DNA from: Ceratotherium simum simum
Lineage: Eukaryota; Chordata; Mammalia; Perissodactyla; Rhinocerotidae
Direction: 5' to 3'
Length of the DNA: 64,000 nucleotides
Assembly (NCBI RefSeq): GCF_000283155.1
Contig: NW_004454178.1
Coordinates: forward strand, 737,888-801,887
Part shown: in pieces, positions 32,155 to 42,304 of the stretch
How positions within the stretch are numbered: the first letter of the stretch is position 1
How the letters are laid out: each line of letters begins with the position of its first letter
Made by a program: the position numbers and the translations under genes
Notes under the pieces: model-generated
Database searches by the model: none
What the model saw: the letters and a program-made list of their open reading frames with translations, nothing else
Told to the model about the DNA's origin: nothing

Positions 32155-34020
32155 GAGATAGGATAATTAATGGTGCAAGATCTCAGGAAAGGAAAAGGAG
32201 ATGGGGTGGGGGAGGACGAAATCGGAGAAGAGGCACACCTCTTCCTATAAGATTTAAAGGATGCATAAAGAGAAATATTTAAAAAAAAAAAAAGAAACAT
32301 TGAAAATGTGATTGCTGCTGGAATAAGATACTTAATGAAATGCCATACTTAAAAACAATATTCCTGTCTCTCTCTACTCTGAGACTATCAAACCATACTC
32401 AAAACATTGAAGCTGTTCACAATATCTATTTGATGGAAAAATAAATGTGCAGGGAGCCCATAAGCTTATGGTTATAGAAATAAAATATGTCCTGCTTTAT
32501 AAAGTAATATTGACTCTAAATTTTAGTAGTAGACTGTCATGAGTGCCGTGTTAAAATGTATTATTAGGTCCAGTTAGAAAAGTTAATTAAAAGATTCAAA
32601 GAAATCAGGTTTGTTGCATATTCTTTCACAAAAATATTTTATTTCTCTGATTCTAATTCCTACACTTGATATTTTCTCTGAACCTGAAACAAGACTTCTG
32701 AAATATTAATAATGAATATGAAACAGACTTCTGAGTAGTATTTCTTAATTTCTAAGCCAGAGTTAACCAGATATAGCTAGAACGTTTAGGAAATGTTGCA
32801 AGAGACAATTTTTAGATGATTAATAAATAATCAAGATTAGTTATTTGCAGTTAACTAAAGGCTATAACAGTTGCAATGTTCAGAACACCCAAGAATAGAA
32901 CTGGTTTTGTCAAGGATGAAATGTTTCTGGCAACACTTCCTACTCGTCACAGTTCTCATAATGTACTTTTGCTTGATTTAATATAATTAAGTAATAAAAC
33001 TCCTGAAAGGTAGTCATCTCAGTTTCCCCCAGATGAAGGTTAAATTCTGTATAACTTGCATCAGGGATTTTAATGTAGGCAGGATCTCCTAGTCACATTG
33101 AGAAGGTCACCCTGGTCCCTTCTCATATCCCTTCCTGGAGCATGCTCATTGCAGTTTTGTTCTAAGCGAGCCATAAATGAAGGAAGATACATGGTGTCAG
33201 TGCTGTCTGATCTCAAACACCAGGAAGGACGTTCTGTGAGGGATTCCATGTTACCAACCAGTGCCTCTTTGTCAGCACAGGAAGTAAAGATTTGATTAGG
33301 CTCAAAGTTATAGGACTAGGCAGAAAAAAATACAATCCACCCTTTTTTATCAATGGAAAATTGAGCCCTACAAAAAAGGGGGGTTTACCTATTATTCCAT
33401 AGGAATAGACTGTGTGGGGGTGTCTGCTGGGAAGCAGCGTCTGGATAAGGAAATGTGACGGTGCACCCTTCCTCAGTCTTAGTTTTGGATCAGTTCCTTC
33501 TACAGCTTCATCCATCAGTTTTCATTTCATTCCTTTTAAAAGTAGCATACATAAATATTATCTTTAAAAACATTCTTTTATATTGCGTTATTCACTCTGG
33601 AAAGCCTATTGTATTCAGTTGATAAGATAAATTTCACAATTATTCACACGTGTTTTAGTTTTGAATGGGTTTGGCATGTCCTTGCATACAGCCCAGAGAG
33701 CTCCGTGTACCTGTTCTGTTTTAGAAATCATTTTGATAACTTTGTTATATGCAGAGCTAATGTAGGTAAAATGCATGAGACTGTTTATTTTCAAGATTTT
33801 GTTTTTTTATTTAAGTAACAATTTCCATTTTAAAGATTGGCAGTCTAGTAGAGAAAGCATCTATGGTTTGAGGAAGTTTATGTGCCCTGAAAGCCTCTCT
33901 CTGCAGAAGTCACCAATGATTTCCTTTTTAGGGAAACCAGAATATGGTGTGGCCTATTATGAAAGAAAGGGGATTAACTTTATTGGGAGGGTATGAGGTG
34001 CTGTTACTTTGTACACATCA
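32155..34020. other. No gene seen; AT-rich sequence
   Basis: Includes an A-rich run near 32280-32294. Open frames at 33098-33295 and 33213-33515 overlap on opposite strands and are unconvincing. Confidence 0.4.
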
Positions 34021-34024
34021 AATT

Positions 34025-34180
34025 AATTATTTCACACAATGATCCCATGAAGTAGGGATTCGTTAAGTCTAGGCTACTCAGTTTCCCCAAGGTTTTACAG
34101 CTAGCAAATGACAGAACTCAATGTTAAACTTAAGACTCACCCCAAAGCCACACACCACTCGGTGTACCACACTGCCAGTA
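34025..34180 (-). mobile_element. MIR SINE, antisense
   Basis: 'ttatttcacacaatgatccc', 'catgaagtagggattcg', 'ccccaaggttttacagctag' and 'gacagaactcaatgttaaa' keep antisense MIR order. Confidence 0.7.
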
Positions 34181-34507
34181 AGATTAAATGGCTCAACGTG
34201 AATAAATACAGTTTTGGGTATAATGAATTATTTCTGTTATGGAATCATGGCACGTGAAGTTTCTGCCAAAGCAGAAAGCTTACATAAGTGTTTATTAGAG
34301 CATATATTCTAAATTTTTTCCCACTGTGAAGTTGTGGATAAGAACTTTGATAAATAAAAATATCTATAATAAAATAAGACTTAACTATAGACAGACTTAG
34401 CTCTTTTTACTGTTTCTAATTTGCTGTCAAGTTGCTGAACCCTAAGCTGTCATGAGCAGAAGTCTCTCCCAGGTTGTTTGGAAGCTTCACTTCTAACGAC
34501 TTCCGGC

Positions 34508-34851
34508 CTCCATTCCCTGGGCTTCTATTCCCTGGGCCTGCATTCCCTGGGCTTCTATTCCCTGGGCCTCCATTCCCTGGGCCTNNNNNNNNNNNNNNNN
34601 NNNNNNNNNNNNNNNNNNNNNNNNNNNNNNNNNNNNNNNNNNNNNNNNNNNNNNNNNNNNNNNNNNNNNNNNNNNNNNNNNNNNNNNNNNNNNNNNNNNN
34701 NNNNNNNNNNNNNNNNNNNNNNNNNNNNNNNNNNNNNNNNNNNNNNNNNNNNNNNNNNNNNNNNNNNNNNNNNNNNNNNNNNNNNNTTCCCTGGGCTTCT
34801 ATTCCCTGGGCCTCCATTCCCTGGGCCTCCATTCCCTGGGCTTCTATTTTT
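34508..34851. repeat. 15-bp minisatellite containing an assembly gap
   Basis: Perfect 15-base spacing of 'ttccctgggc' at 34513, 34528, 34543, 34558 and 34573, then again at 34787, 34802, 34817 and 34832. The three or four variable bases between cores alternate between 'ttcta', 'ctgca' and 'ctcca'. The middle 202 positions (34585-34786) are N. The open frames crossing it on both strands are artefacts of a repeat whose period is a multiple of three. Confidence 0.95.
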
Positions 34852-35184
34852 AACCCTCGGGGTTTAGAGACAGACTTCGCACAGTGCCCGGAACATAATA
34901 TATTTAAATAATGTGGAATTTGTGCTCTTAATACCATCAGAGTGTAGCGTGAAGTGAGCAACCCAGTGGCTCTCTCCCACTTCGCAGTTGTATGCACGGC
35001 CATCATTTCCTTTGCTTATATAATCTCTCCTTTTTTAAAAAGTCTTATCTGTATGGCTAAAACTTGCTTTTTAAATACTTACTTTTAAAATTAACTAAAA
35101 TAACTGGGAGGATTTTTTAGACTCTAACAAACACTATTTGAGAGAGCTGAGTCATCACAAAACAGAGTTAAACATTGAAAACCC
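34852..35184. other. No gene seen
   Basis: Short AT-rich spacer between the minisatellite and an L1 insertion. Nothing recognised. Confidence 0.4.
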
Positions 35185-35646
35185 ACAGACCCATTTATTT
35201 ATTTTTTTGTTTGTTTGTTTTGTGTATTGCAGAACATTGGTTTATAACATGGTATAAATTTCAGGTGTACATCATTATACTTCTATTTCTGCATGGATTA
35301 CATCATGTTCACCACCCAGATACTAATTACAACCCATCACCACACACATGTGCCTAACTATCCCTTTCGCCCTCCTCCCTCCCCCCTTCCCCTCTGGTAA
35401 CTACCAATCCAATCTCTGTCTCTGTGTGTTTGTTTATTGTTGTTATTATCTACTACTTAATGAGTGAGATCATACGGTATTTGACCTTCTCCCTCTGACT
35501 TATTTCACTTTGCATAATACCCTCAATGTGCATCCATGTTGTCACAAATGGCTGGATTTCATCATTTCTTATGGCTGAGTAGTATTCCATTGTGTACATA
35601 TACCACATCTTCTTTATTCATTGGTCCCTTGCAGACCCATTTATTT
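35185..35646 (-). mobile_element. L1 3' end, antisense, with 15-bp target-site duplication
   Basis: The T-rich left edge (tttttttgtttgtttg) is the reverse of the A tail. The body then reads antisense L1 3'UTR and ORF2 end: 'gaacattggtttataacatg', 'ttcaggtgtacatcattata', 'gatcatacggtatttgacc' and 'ggctgagtagtattccattg'. 'cagacccatttattt' occurs at 35185-35199 and 35632-35646. Element proper 35200-35631. The 3'UTR type also occurs at 37.9 kb. Confidence 0.93.
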
Positions 35647-35649
35647 TTA

Positions 35650-36905
35650 AGAGGTGGTGCGGTGGAGTGAAGAGAGCCCTGTGCTGGGGCTCCTGACACA
35701 CGGGGCCTGTGCTGCCTTCTCCAGAATCCCGGTGCCTGAGTGTATGAAGAAGCTGTGTGTGGGGATAAAACGGTTCCTGGGCCCAGCACCTTTACAGGAT
35801 CCTCGGGAAGGACAGAGGAGACGCACACAGGAAAACGCTCGGTCAACAACACAGTGGTGTCCAGGCGTAGATGACCTCCCTGAATATTGCTGTTCTCAAT
35901 ACCCACCTCATAGTCCTGATAGCAATAATTGGACAGTCGCTCAGTTGAAGTCCAACAAGCCATTTCAAGTAATTTTTCCTGTTTGTGTGTCTCTATTGCT
36001 CTTATTTTTGGACTGTCCCTACCACATTTAATTAATTTGTCCTCATCCCAAAGTGAGGGATTTGGGAATGTTACCACTGCCTAAAGAAATGTAAAAATTA
36101 TGTCAAAAGGAGGAAGAATCTCAAACTTTGAAGAGTTAGTAGTGTGCTTGAGGGGAGGGGGTGGGGCGGGAAGAAAACAAGCCCTGATTTGTCTCGTTAG
36201 CTGGATTTCTGTGGGTAAATACTGCCGCTGTGGCCAGTTGCGAGCTGCCATCTCGTTGTCATTGACCGCAGAGTTGTGAAGAGACGCACATAACTGGCTC
36301 TCGGGAGCGGGTAGGAGCCCAGTCCAGCGTACACACCGAGGGCCTGGGATCAGATGGGTGTCTTGAAGGTGACAGCTTCAAGGTGCCCGTTCCTCGGTAG
36401 AACCTGCTGAAGACAAAGGCACGGACGGAAACGTACGGCCCTCTTTCAGCTGATGGTCTTTTGGCTCTTGGACTCTCACCACAATATCTATTTCTGGTCT
36501 CTAATGGAGCATTTAAATTCAGTCTTTGGGTATTTAAGTCTAAACTGTCCCATCAGACCCTGGCTTGGCTCAGCCTTGTAGCCCGTGGCAGCCAGGTTGT
36601 CTCCAGGAGGAATTCTCGGCTTGGCTTCTGTCTCCTCCAAATTAAGCCCACCATTCTGGCCGCAAGTGTCCTACATTCCAGCTGCGTGTACCCTGCTGCC
36701 CTCCCCTCCCCTCTCCCCAAGGGTACAAAATTCAGACAAGTATAGCCACAGTACCATCGTGAATTAATATAAATGCTGCCACAGGAGGCTACTGAGGAGC
36801 AGAGGAGAAGAAGGAAAGTCTAAAAGCTTATTCTGGGGTTAAAAATTTAGAATCATTTTAATAGCAGGTAGACTGAGACCGCAGGATTTAAACGAGCCAT
36901 AGCTA
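35650..36905. other. No gene recognised; GC-richer non-repeat block
   Basis: Open frames on both strands (35654-36031 + and 35562-36077 -) overlap each other and show no family resemblance. The minus-strand one begins inside the L1. CpG sites are scattered through 36170-36440 but no promoter element stands out. Confidence 0.35.
36152..36170 (+). other. G-quadruplex motif
   Basis: Four G-runs separated by single bases: gggg-a-ggggg-t-gggg-c-ggg. This satisfies the canonical intramolecular G-quadruplex pattern with one-base loops. Confidence 0.8.
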
Positions 36906-36909
36906 TTTG

Positions 36910-37050
36910 ATAATTATTTATATATATATATATAAATTTATATAAATAATTTATAATAATATATAATAATATATTATAATATATAATATATATATAATAT
37001 ATATATTATATAATATATAATAATTTATATAAATATATATATATATAAAT
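36910..37050. repeat. 141-bp pure A/T block, quasi-palindromic
   Basis: Not a single G or C between 36910 and 37050. The left part (a TA run, then 'aatttatataaat') is mirrored in reverse complement on the right ('atttatataaat', then a TA run), with 'ataatatataat'-type units in the centre. It could extrude a hairpin or cruciform with arms of about 60 bases. Confidence 0.85.
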
Positions 37051-37857
37051 CCCAGAAATGTAGTTACTGTTTGCTTGATACATTTTATATAGGAAGATGG
37101 GACTGTTTACTTTGGGCGCCCCTGGAAATCTCATGGGGACACTGAACTACAAAGGGGTGCCAATGTATTTATTTACTTACTTACTCACTCACTTATTCTC
37201 TGCCTTGTTTCAGAAAGGATTTAAAGTGTCAGAAAGAATTTAAGGATAGCCGTCGAATGGGCAAATACAATTACACGGTCCTGGTTCGCAGGGCTCCTAA
37301 CTAAATAACTGGAAAATAACATATGATTTGTACAGGAGGACAGCAAAGGGCTGCTCGCTGCCCTTCAGAATCCTGATTATCCTTCATTTTATGATCTTAT
37401 GTCTGTTTTTTGTTTGAGTCTATGTTACTGCCTAGAATTCGACCGTGGGGGTTCATTTGATAGAAAACATCTGATAAACAAGGATTTATTTCCCTTTAAA
37501 AAATGCATGTATTCTGAGAAAGCTAAGATGCCAGCAAACATCCATTCAGTTCAGTTATTGATTTATTTTTTCCATACTCTGCGTAGAATGTGCAGTGTGT
37601 GTGTAGGGGGGTTAATGGAGTCTGAGAGGTAGGCAATTTTGAATTATGGAAAATTCTGGGAAGGTGGAAAGACCTGAATGGGATTCTTAATTGAGTTCAG
37701 GGCTTATGGTTAGGCTGGAGGTAACGTAAGTTACACTGAGAATGTAGAGAACTACAGGGAAAGTTCTAATTTTCTGATAACCAAGATGCTTATCTGTAAG
37801 TTTTCAGTACAAAGGAGTCAAAACAGAAACTCAGCTTTATTTCTTTACTTTACAACT
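37051..37857. other. No gene seen
   Basis: Contains a short imperfect (TTAC)n/(TCAC)n run near 37166-37190. Nothing else recognised. Confidence 0.4.
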
Positions 37858-37973
37858 CGAGTTTCTTTCATTTTCTTTTTAATTATTTTATGGAGATCAT
37901 ATTGGTTTAAAACATTGTGTAAATTTCAGATGTACATTATTATATTTCAGTTTCTATATACCGAGTTTCTTTC
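37858..37973 (-). mobile_element. Very short L1 3'-end insertion with 12-bp target-site duplication
   Basis: 'cgagtttctttc' is repeated exactly at 37858-37869 and 37962-37973. The 92 bases between hold antisense L1 3'UTR ('cattggtttaaaacattgtg', 'ttcagatgtacattattat') like the copy at 35.2 kb. It is an extreme 5' truncation. Confidence 0.9.
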
Positions 37974-38369
37974 TTTTATTCATCCTCTCAGCGTTTGAGA
38001 AGCTGTTAGCATCTTCCAGGAATAGTGCTCCCGAAAAGCACTTGCATCTCAGATTTGTACTATGATTCAACCACATTATGAGTTAAATAGATTTCTGTGG
38101 GCTAGCCAGGAAACCCAAGTAATATCTGTTACGCTTCATGAGCTGGGGAATGCCCGTATTCCACTGCTATCCTTCACTCAAGAATAAATGTAAAAATCTA
38201 ATCACATTCTCAACTTCTGTGGTTTGTAACTCGTGTCAACCGTGAGCAGAGAGGGTTTAGCACTTGTGTTCTAACCATCCTGTTAATGGCGTTAGTTCTG
38301 GGGAAGCTAGATTTTCTGCTTGAGAAGAAATTGGAAAGAGAAAATTGTTTTAAAGCATTCTTTCTTTGA

Positions 38370-38545
38370 TGATTTGTGGTTCCACTATTTATTGTTTTCT
38401 TGGGCAAGTTACTTAACTTCCTGCACCTCAGTTTCAATATCTATGAAGTGGAGATAATAATAGTCCCTGCCTCCTACATACTTGTACGTGTTACGTGAGC
38501 CTTGTAAAATGCTGAGCAGTGTCTGGTGCATAGCAAGTACAACGA
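38370..38545 (+). mobile_element. MIR SINE, sense
   Basis: 'cttgggcaagttacttaac', 'ctgcacctcagtttcaatat', 'gtggagataataatagtccc', 'gtaaaatgctgagcagtg' and 'ctggtgcatagcaagtac' match MIR strongly. Confidence 0.88.
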
Positions 38546-38949
38546 TTCTGCCCTCTACTGCTTAGAGAGAAACTTAGGGACCAAAAAATGGTGCCAGATC
38601 TCAACCTGATACACCTTCCACACAGAAACACACACACACACAGCAACATAATCCAGTTTATTAAAAAAAAAGGGAGACACACAGTGGAAGAAATAATCAA
38701 AATGGAAAGAAATATTTCAGCTAGAGATAAGCCAGCATATGACCACTGAAGCATATGTTGACATGTTAAACCCACAGATGTTCTAACCTGCTTTCTAAAG
38801 ATTCGTAAAGGTAAATGCATTATAAGCCACATGTAAAAAATTATGCCTCTAGTGCTGATATTTTTGTTAATTATTAAACAGTGCAAAAGAAAACAAAACA
38901 AGAATATAAGTGTAATGTTCTTCATTCTCCTAAGGGAAATATAGAGTTA
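38546..38949. other. No gene; holds the partner of an L1-internal duplication
   Basis: AT-rich, with a short CA run at 38630-38642. The 39-base segment 38681-38719 reappears with one mismatch inside the L1 at 39349-39387. A minus-strand 144-codon frame (38491-38925) has no recognisable product and overlaps a MIR. Confidence 0.5.
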
Positions 38950-39157
38950 CTCATCATGCGCCACATAACATTTTGGTCAATGAGAGATCACATATACAAG
39001 GGTGGTCTCATAAGATTAGTACCATACAGCCTAGGTTTGTAGTAGGCTGTACCATCTAGATTTGCGTAAGTACACTCTGTGATGTTCAAACAACAACAAA
39101 ATCACCTAACGATGCGTTTCTCAGAATGTGTCCCCGACATTAAGTGACAGATGACTG
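38950..39157. mobile_element. MER2-like (Tigger-family) MITE flanked by TA
   Basis: Ends match the Tigger/MER2 terminal type: 'catgcgccacataac' near the left end and 'gacatta.gtgacagatgactg' features at the right. The interior has 'ggtggtctcataagatta', 'gtaggctgtaccatctag' and 'gatgcgtttctcagaatgtg'. The dinucleotide TA borders it on both sides (38948-38949 and 39158-39159), the expected mariner-type target duplication. It is internally deleted and non-coding. Confidence 0.82.
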
Positions 39158-39310
39158 TATATGTAGATTAGAATTATAGATTATTCAGATCAATAAAGGA
39201 GTTGTTGGACACTGTTGTTGAGGTCCTCCAGATGAGGAAATTAATATATTTTGAATCTTTTAGTTTAACAGAAGACATTTTCCTTTCTTTTGACTGTTAA
39301 AAATATTTTA

Positions 39311-41448
39311 ACATCCTCAACTTGATAAAGAATATCTACGAAAAACATACAGTGGAAGAAATAATCAAAATAGAAAGAAATATTTCATCATAGTTAACGG
39401 TGAGAGACGTGAAGCTTTCCCACTAAGGTTAGCTACAAGGCAAGTGTGTCCCCTCTCACCACTCCTGCTCAACATAGTACTGGAAGTTCTAACTAATACA
39501 GTAAGACAAGAAAAGAAAATAAAGGTATACGGGTTGAGAAGGAAGAAATAAAACTGTTTTGTTCACAAATGATATGATTATCTATGTAGAAAATCCAAAA
39601 GAATCAACAAAAAACTGCTGGACTAATAAGTGATACAGCGAGGTTGCAAGATACAAGGTTAATATACAAAATTAAATTGGTTCTGTATATACCAGCAATG
39701 AACAAGTGGAATTTGAAATTAAAAACACAATACCATTTACATTAGCATCTAAAAAGATAAAATACTTAGGTATAAATCTAACATAATATGTACAAGGTCT
39801 ATATGAGAACAACTACAAAACTCTGATCAAAGATATCAAAGAATAAATGAATAAATAGAGAGAGATTTCATGTTCTTGGATAGGAAGACAATATTGTCAA
39901 GATGTCAGTTCTTCCCAGCTTGGTCTATAGAGTCAATGCAGTCTCAATCAAAATCCCACCAAGTTATTTTGTGGATGTTGACAAACCAATTCTAAAGTTC
40001 ATACGGAGAGGCAAAAGATCCAGAATAGCCAACACAATATCGAAGAAGAGCGAAGATGGAGAACTGACACTACCCAATTTTAAGATTGACTATAACGCTA
40101 CAGTAATTAAGACAGTGTGGTGTTGGCAAAAGAAAAGACAAATAGATCAGTGGAACAGAATAGAGAATGTAGGAATACACCCACATAAATATGGTCATTG
40201 CTCTTTGACAAAGGAGCAAAGGCAAAATAATGGAGCAAAGACAGTCTCTTCAACAAATGGTGCTGGAACAACTGGACATGCAAACGCAAAAAAGTTAATC
40301 TAGACACAGACCTTGCACCCTTCACCAAAATCAACTCAAAATGTATCACAGACCTAAATGTAAACTGCAAAACTATAAAACTCCTAGAAGAAAACATAGG
40401 AGAAAACCTAGATGACCTTGGGTATGGTGATGCCTTTTTACGAACAACATCTAAGGCATGATCCGTGAAATAAATAATGGATAATCTGGCTTCATTAAAA
40501 TTAAAAACCTCTGTTCTACAAAGGACAATGTCAAGAGAATGAGAAGACAAGTCACAGACTTGGAGAAAATATTTGCAAAAGATACATCTGATAAAGGATG
40601 GGCAAGGATGTGGAGCAACAGGAAGTCTCATTCATTGCTGATGGGAATGCAAAATTGTACAGCCACTTTGAAAGGCAAGTTTTTGGAGGTTTCTTACAAA
40701 ACTAAACATACTCTTACTAAACAATCCAGCAATCACACTCCTTGGTATTTACCCAAAGAAGTTTAAAACTTATGTGCACACAAAAACCTGCTGCTGCGTG
40801 GATGTTTGTAGCAGCTTTACTCCTAATTACCAAAACTTGGAAGCAACCAAAATGTCCTTCAGGAGGTGAATGGATAAATAAACTGTGGTGCTCCTAGGCA
40901 GTGGAGTATTATTCAGTGCTAAAAATAAATGAGCTCTCAAGCCATGAAATGACTTGGAGGAAACTTCAACTTAAATGCATATTACTAAGTGAATAAAGCC
41001 AATGTGAAAAGGCTGCATACTGTAGGATTCCAACTATATGACATTCTGGAAAAGGCAAAACTATGGAGACAGTAGAAAGATCAGTGTAGCCAGGAATTGG
41101 GGGTGGTGAGGAGGGAGGAAGAGATGAATAGGCAGAGCACAGAGGATTTTTAGGGCAGTGAAAATACTCTGTTTGATACTATAATGATGAATACATGTTA
41201 CTGTACATTTGTCCAAACCTATAGAATGTATAACACAAAGAGTTGGACAGTAAACTGTGGACTTTGGGTGATTATGATGTGTCAATGTAGTTTCATCAGT
41301 TGTAACAAGTGTGCCACTCTAGTGGGGGATATGGATAATGGGGGAGGCTATGGGGGCATGGAGTATATAGGAATTCTCAGTCCCTTCTCCTCAATTTTGC
41401 TGTAAACTTACGGCTACTCTAAAAATATAGTCTTAATAAAAAAATTTA
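39311..41448 (+). pseudogene. L1 LINE, 5'-truncated: ORF2 remnant plus 3'UTR (L1MA/L1MB type)
   Basis: Sense L1 covering the reverse-transcriptase to C-terminal part of ORF2, then the 3'UTR ending in an A-rich tail with AATAAA-like sequence at about 41436-41441. The most readable part is 39902-40303. It keeps the 'VIKTVW' motif and an 'IDQWNRIE' motif typical of L1 ORF2. The RT active-site tetrapeptide FADD reads FTND at 39562-39573, so a catalytic aspartate is lost. Frameshifts and stops break the rest. A stretch of ORF2 appears deleted near 40597, where 'ctgataaagga' joins 'tgggcaaggatgtggag'. A 39-bp foreign segment sits at 39349-39387. Dead element. The UTR phrase 'gccactctagtgggggatat' supports the L1MA/L1MB age class. 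Confidence 0.93.
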
Positions 41449-42300
41449 ACATAGTTAAGAAGTAAATAACACCCAGTAGGGTTTGAAAAGTCTGATCTCA
41501 CATTTCACTCTCATCATTAATTCATAATGCGTTCAATAAAATGCTATTGAGTTTCATCTGTATCCTTGAATCCTATGACTTCTGATCGTGAGATCAAACG
41601 ATGGACACGGCATCTTATTGCTCACACGACGTGACCATGTTGGCTGCATTAAGAAGACTAAAACTTCAGTTCAGAATGTCACTCTGACGGCAAAATGATG
41701 TCTGTGTTGCCTTTCTGGTAAGAAGACTGTTGTCCAGTTCTTCACAGATAGTGTAATGGTAAATTGCAGGAAAAGAATTGTTTTCTTTCTGTTTAAACTG
41801 CCGTGTTCCAGCTCTGTCCTGGAGTGTAATCACGCCCAAGAGTGAACCTTGTGTGAGGGCTCTTGTCCAGCACAGCTTGCTGTCCAGCTGCACTCTCAAG
41901 CATCGCTAGAAGGCTCTCCTAGTCTTGTTCCAAGTGGGTTTACAAATACCAAATGTAGTCTGTAAAATGAGTCCCCTGTCCTGGCATCTTGAGGCAGCCT
42001 GAATCCAAAGAGGCCTGGGGACTGAGAATGAGCTAGGTGGTCTCCAGCTGAAACTAGGTCCCCTTTTACTAGGCAGGTAAAGATAAGAGGTTGAAATGAC
42101 GGAGAGGTGCAAGTCCAGGAGCAATGCAGGAGAGTGGAAGCTCGGGATATGGTCTCAGGAGCCAGGAGTTAGAATCCAGCTCCTCCTCCTCTGTGTTCTC
42201 ATGGCTCCTTGTGCGAAACTATTGCAGAGCTTATGACATTGAACTCTAAAGAATTTTTATGTACCTTTCTCCTCCACTTTATTGTGAGCCCTTTGGAACA
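41449..42300. other. No gene seen
   Basis: Minus-strand open frames (41666-41899, 41906-42124) show no recognisable product. No repeat named. Confidence 0.4.
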
Positions 42301-42304
42301 TAAA

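Noticed and set aside
31874..32161. 95-codon frame and similar frames over other EREs
   Set aside because: They translate the SINE itself; the same peptide pattern appears at other ERE copies.
34416..35006. Long repetitive open frames on both strands (G-P-G-N-x-like and P-G-L-x-F-P-like peptides)
   Set aside because: They run through a 15-bp minisatellite and 202 unknown bases. A period divisible by three keeps all frames open without coding meaning.
35562..36077. 171-codon minus-strand open frame
   Set aside because: Its 3' part lies in the L1 3' end and its middle is mirrored by a plus-strand frame. No recognisable product.
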